NCBI GenBank assembly: GCA_934590325.1
Contig: CAKTOW010000025.1
Location: 1 to 22,550, forward strand
Origin: an uncultured Oscillospiraceae bacterium
Lineage (GTDB): Bacteria > Bacillota > Clostridia > Oscillospirales > Oscillospiraceae
DNA length: 22,550 bases
Reading direction: 5' to 3'
Shown here: piece after piece, positions 21,519 to 22,550 of the stretch
Layout: the number at the start of each line of letters is the position of its first letter
Numbering within the stretch: the first letter of the stretch is position 1
Program-made: the position numbers and the translations under genes
Notes under the pieces: model-generated
The model's database searches: none
What the model saw: only the letters and a program-made list of their open reading frames with translations
What the model was told of the DNA's origin: nothing

Positions 21519-22397
21519 ATGGCAGACAGGATCGTAAGAGCCATTTCCACAGACGGCATGGTGCAGGCGGCGGCAATTTGCAGCCGGGAGCTTACCGAGC
21601 GGGCGCGGCAGGTACACAAGACGCTGCCCGTCGCCACGGCGGCACTGGGGCGCACGCTGGCGGCGGCGTCCATGATGGGCAACGCCCTGAAAAGCGAGGG
21701 CGCCAGCCTGACGCTGCAGTTCAAGGGCGGCGGTCCCCTGGGCACCGTGCTGGCCGTCAGCGACAACCAAGGAAACGTCCGGGGCTACGTGACCGACCCT
21801 CACGTGGATCTGCCCCTGCGTTCGGACGGCAAGCTGGATGTGGGCGCCGCCGTGGGGCATGAGGGCACCCTGACGGTCATAAAGGACCTGCACATGAAGG
21901 AGCCCTATGTGGGCACCATCGACCTGCTGGGCGGCGAGATCGCCGAGGACATCGCCGGCTACTTCGTGGAGTCCGAGCAGATCCCCACCGCCTGCGCTCT
22001 GGGCGTGCTGGTGGACAGAGACCAGAGCGTCAAGGCGGCCGGGGGCTATCTCATCCAGCTGATGCCCGGCGCGGCGGAGGATACCATCGCCAAGGTGGAG
22101 GGCGGCATCATGGCCGCCGGGCCCGTGTCCGCCATCCTGGACCGGGACGACGACCCGGAGAAGCTGCTGCGGGAGGTCATGTCGGATTTCGATCTGAAGA
22201 TACTGGAGACCTGCCCGGTGGAGTACAAGTGCTACTGCAGCCGGGAGCGCGTGGAGCGCGCTTTGATCTCTCTGGGACGGCAGGAACTGGAGCAGATGCT
22301 GGCCGAGCAGGGCGGCTGTCAGCTGACCTGTCAGTTCTGCGACGCGGTGTATGATTTTACCGCCGACGACCTGCGGGCGCTTTTGAAAAATTTGTAA
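21519..22397 (+). CDS. hslO: Redox-regulated chaperone Hsp33
   Basis: The 292-aa cytoplasmic holdase is activated by oxidation. The N-terminal domain has the family pattern DRIVRAISTDG (3-13) and GGPLGTVLAVSDNQGNVRGYV (71-91). The C-terminal redox switch has the four zinc cysteines as C238-x-C240 and C271-x2-C274 (KCYCSRERV, LTCQFCDAVY). In reduced cells they hold zinc; oxidants and heat form disulfides and unfold the linker. The ATG at 21519 has AGAGAGG about 11 bases upstream, a slightly long spacing. Its promoter is unclear; an AT-rich stretch (21441-21465, ATATAAATATAC) before the hairpin could hold a -10. I see no terminator after it. Confidence 0.96.
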   Translation: MADRIVRAISTDGMVQAAAICSRELTERARQVHKTLPVATAALGRTLAAASMMGNALKSEGASLTLQFKGGGPLGTVLAVSDNQGNVRGYVTDPHVDLPLRSDGKLDVGAAVGHEGTLTVIKDLHMKEPYVGTIDLLGGEIAEDIAGYFVESEQIPTACALGVLVDRDQSVKAAGGYLIQLMPGAAEDTIAKVEGGIMAAGPVSAILDRDDDPEKLLREVMSDFDLKILETCPVEYKCYCSRERVERALISLGRQELEQMLAEQGGCQLTCQFCDAVYDFTADDLRALLKNL

Positions 22398-22426
22398 GGA
22401 AAACTGAAAATTTTGAAAAATTATTG

Positions 22427-22455
22427 TTGACAGATGGGGATGGGATTGTTATAAT
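22427..22455 (+). promoter_or_regulatory. Consensus promoter of the tRNA-Val gene
   Basis: TTGACA (22427-22432) and TATAAT (22450-22455) match the consensus exactly with a 17-base spacer. Confidence 0.95.
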
Positions 22456-22460
22456 CAATG

Positions 22461-22479
22461 CTGTCGTTTGAAGCGACAG
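22461..22479 (+). promoter_or_regulatory. Hairpin in the pre-tRNA leader
   Basis: CTGTCG / CGACAG encloses seven bases and lies at the expected transcript start, ending four bases before the mature tRNA. It would be removed with the leader by RNase P. Confidence 0.5.
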
Positions 22480-22483
22480 GTAC

Positions 22484-22550
22484 GGGAGCATAGCTCAGCT
22501 GGTTAGAGCACCTGCCTTACAAGCAGGGGGTCACTGGTTCGAGTCCAGTT
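22484..22550 (+). tRNA. tRNA-Val (anticodon TAC), cut by the window end
   Basis: Acceptor GGGAGCA (22484-22490), D-arm GCTC/GAGC, anticodon stem CCTGC/GCAGG with loop CTTACAA (anticodon TAC at 22518-22520), and T-arm ACTGG-TTCGAGT-CCAGT all fold correctly. The 3' acceptor strand lies beyond the window. Confidence 0.95.

Noticed and set aside
22381..22422. 12-bp direct repeat TTTTGAAAAATT near the hslO end
   Set aside because: It is AT-rich and low in complexity and overlaps the hslO stop region; chance is the simplest explanation.

Overview
The window looks like chromosomal DNA of a GC-rich gut-type clostridium (Oscillospiraceae/Ruminococcaceae-like). The reasons are the gene content (glutamate dehydrogenase matching the Clostridium symbiosum type, an ECF S component next to a MocR regulator, a clostridial GreA paralogue, UPF0340/YwlG, a YerC-type TrpR-like protein), strong GGAGG ribosome binding sites, sigma-A promoters close to TTGACA-17-TATAAT, and GC-rich coding DNA with AT-rich intergenic gaps. 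The genus cannot be fixed from this sequence alone. I see no mobile element, phage gene or CRISPR array.

Layout. 1-1140: the 3' end of etfA, a 68-aa two-helix membrane protein with its own promoter and terminator, then ywlG on the minus strand. 1201-3812: an ECF transporter S component divergent from a MocR-type (GntR plus aminotransferase) regulator, followed by a GreA-family factor. 4012-5523: a strongly promoted, monocistronic glutamate dehydrogenase gene with the codon bias of a highly expressed gene. 5566-8723, minus strand: a probable operon of an unknown protein, a PLP-dependent 'aluminium resistance / methionine gamma-lyase' family protein and an EamA transporter. 8712-9131: a GIY-YIG protein whose promoter abuts that of the previous operon.

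9132-13457, minus strand: a tight six-gene operon rpe-recR-apbE-NusG_II-Gx-AAA ATPase. The middle three genes resemble the FmnB-EetA-EetB set of flavin-based extracellular electron transfer loci, so this operon may support flavinylation of extracytosolic redox proteins. 13513-14119: a small membrane-anchored zinc-ribbon protein. 14126-16685, minus strand: a polar amino acid ABC importer (binding lipoprotein, permease, ATPase). Its binding protein appears to be circularly permuted: the segment that normally ends this fold lies directly after the signal peptide. This is the most unusual thing in the window.

16846-17887: an exported NlpC/P60 SH3 hydrolase. 17961-20244: an AraC regulator and a DctA/GltP-type symporter. 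20290-22397: a YerC-type TrpR-like repressor overlapping a SAM methyltransferase, then Hsp33. 22427-22550: a consensus promoter and a tRNA-Val(TAC) cut by the window edge.

Nitrogen and amino acid handling recurs (GDH, ABC amino acid importer, symporter, PLP enzyme), as does redox and flavin biology (EtfA, ApbE cluster, Hsp33). Functions are assigned from remembered family motifs; no database search was run.
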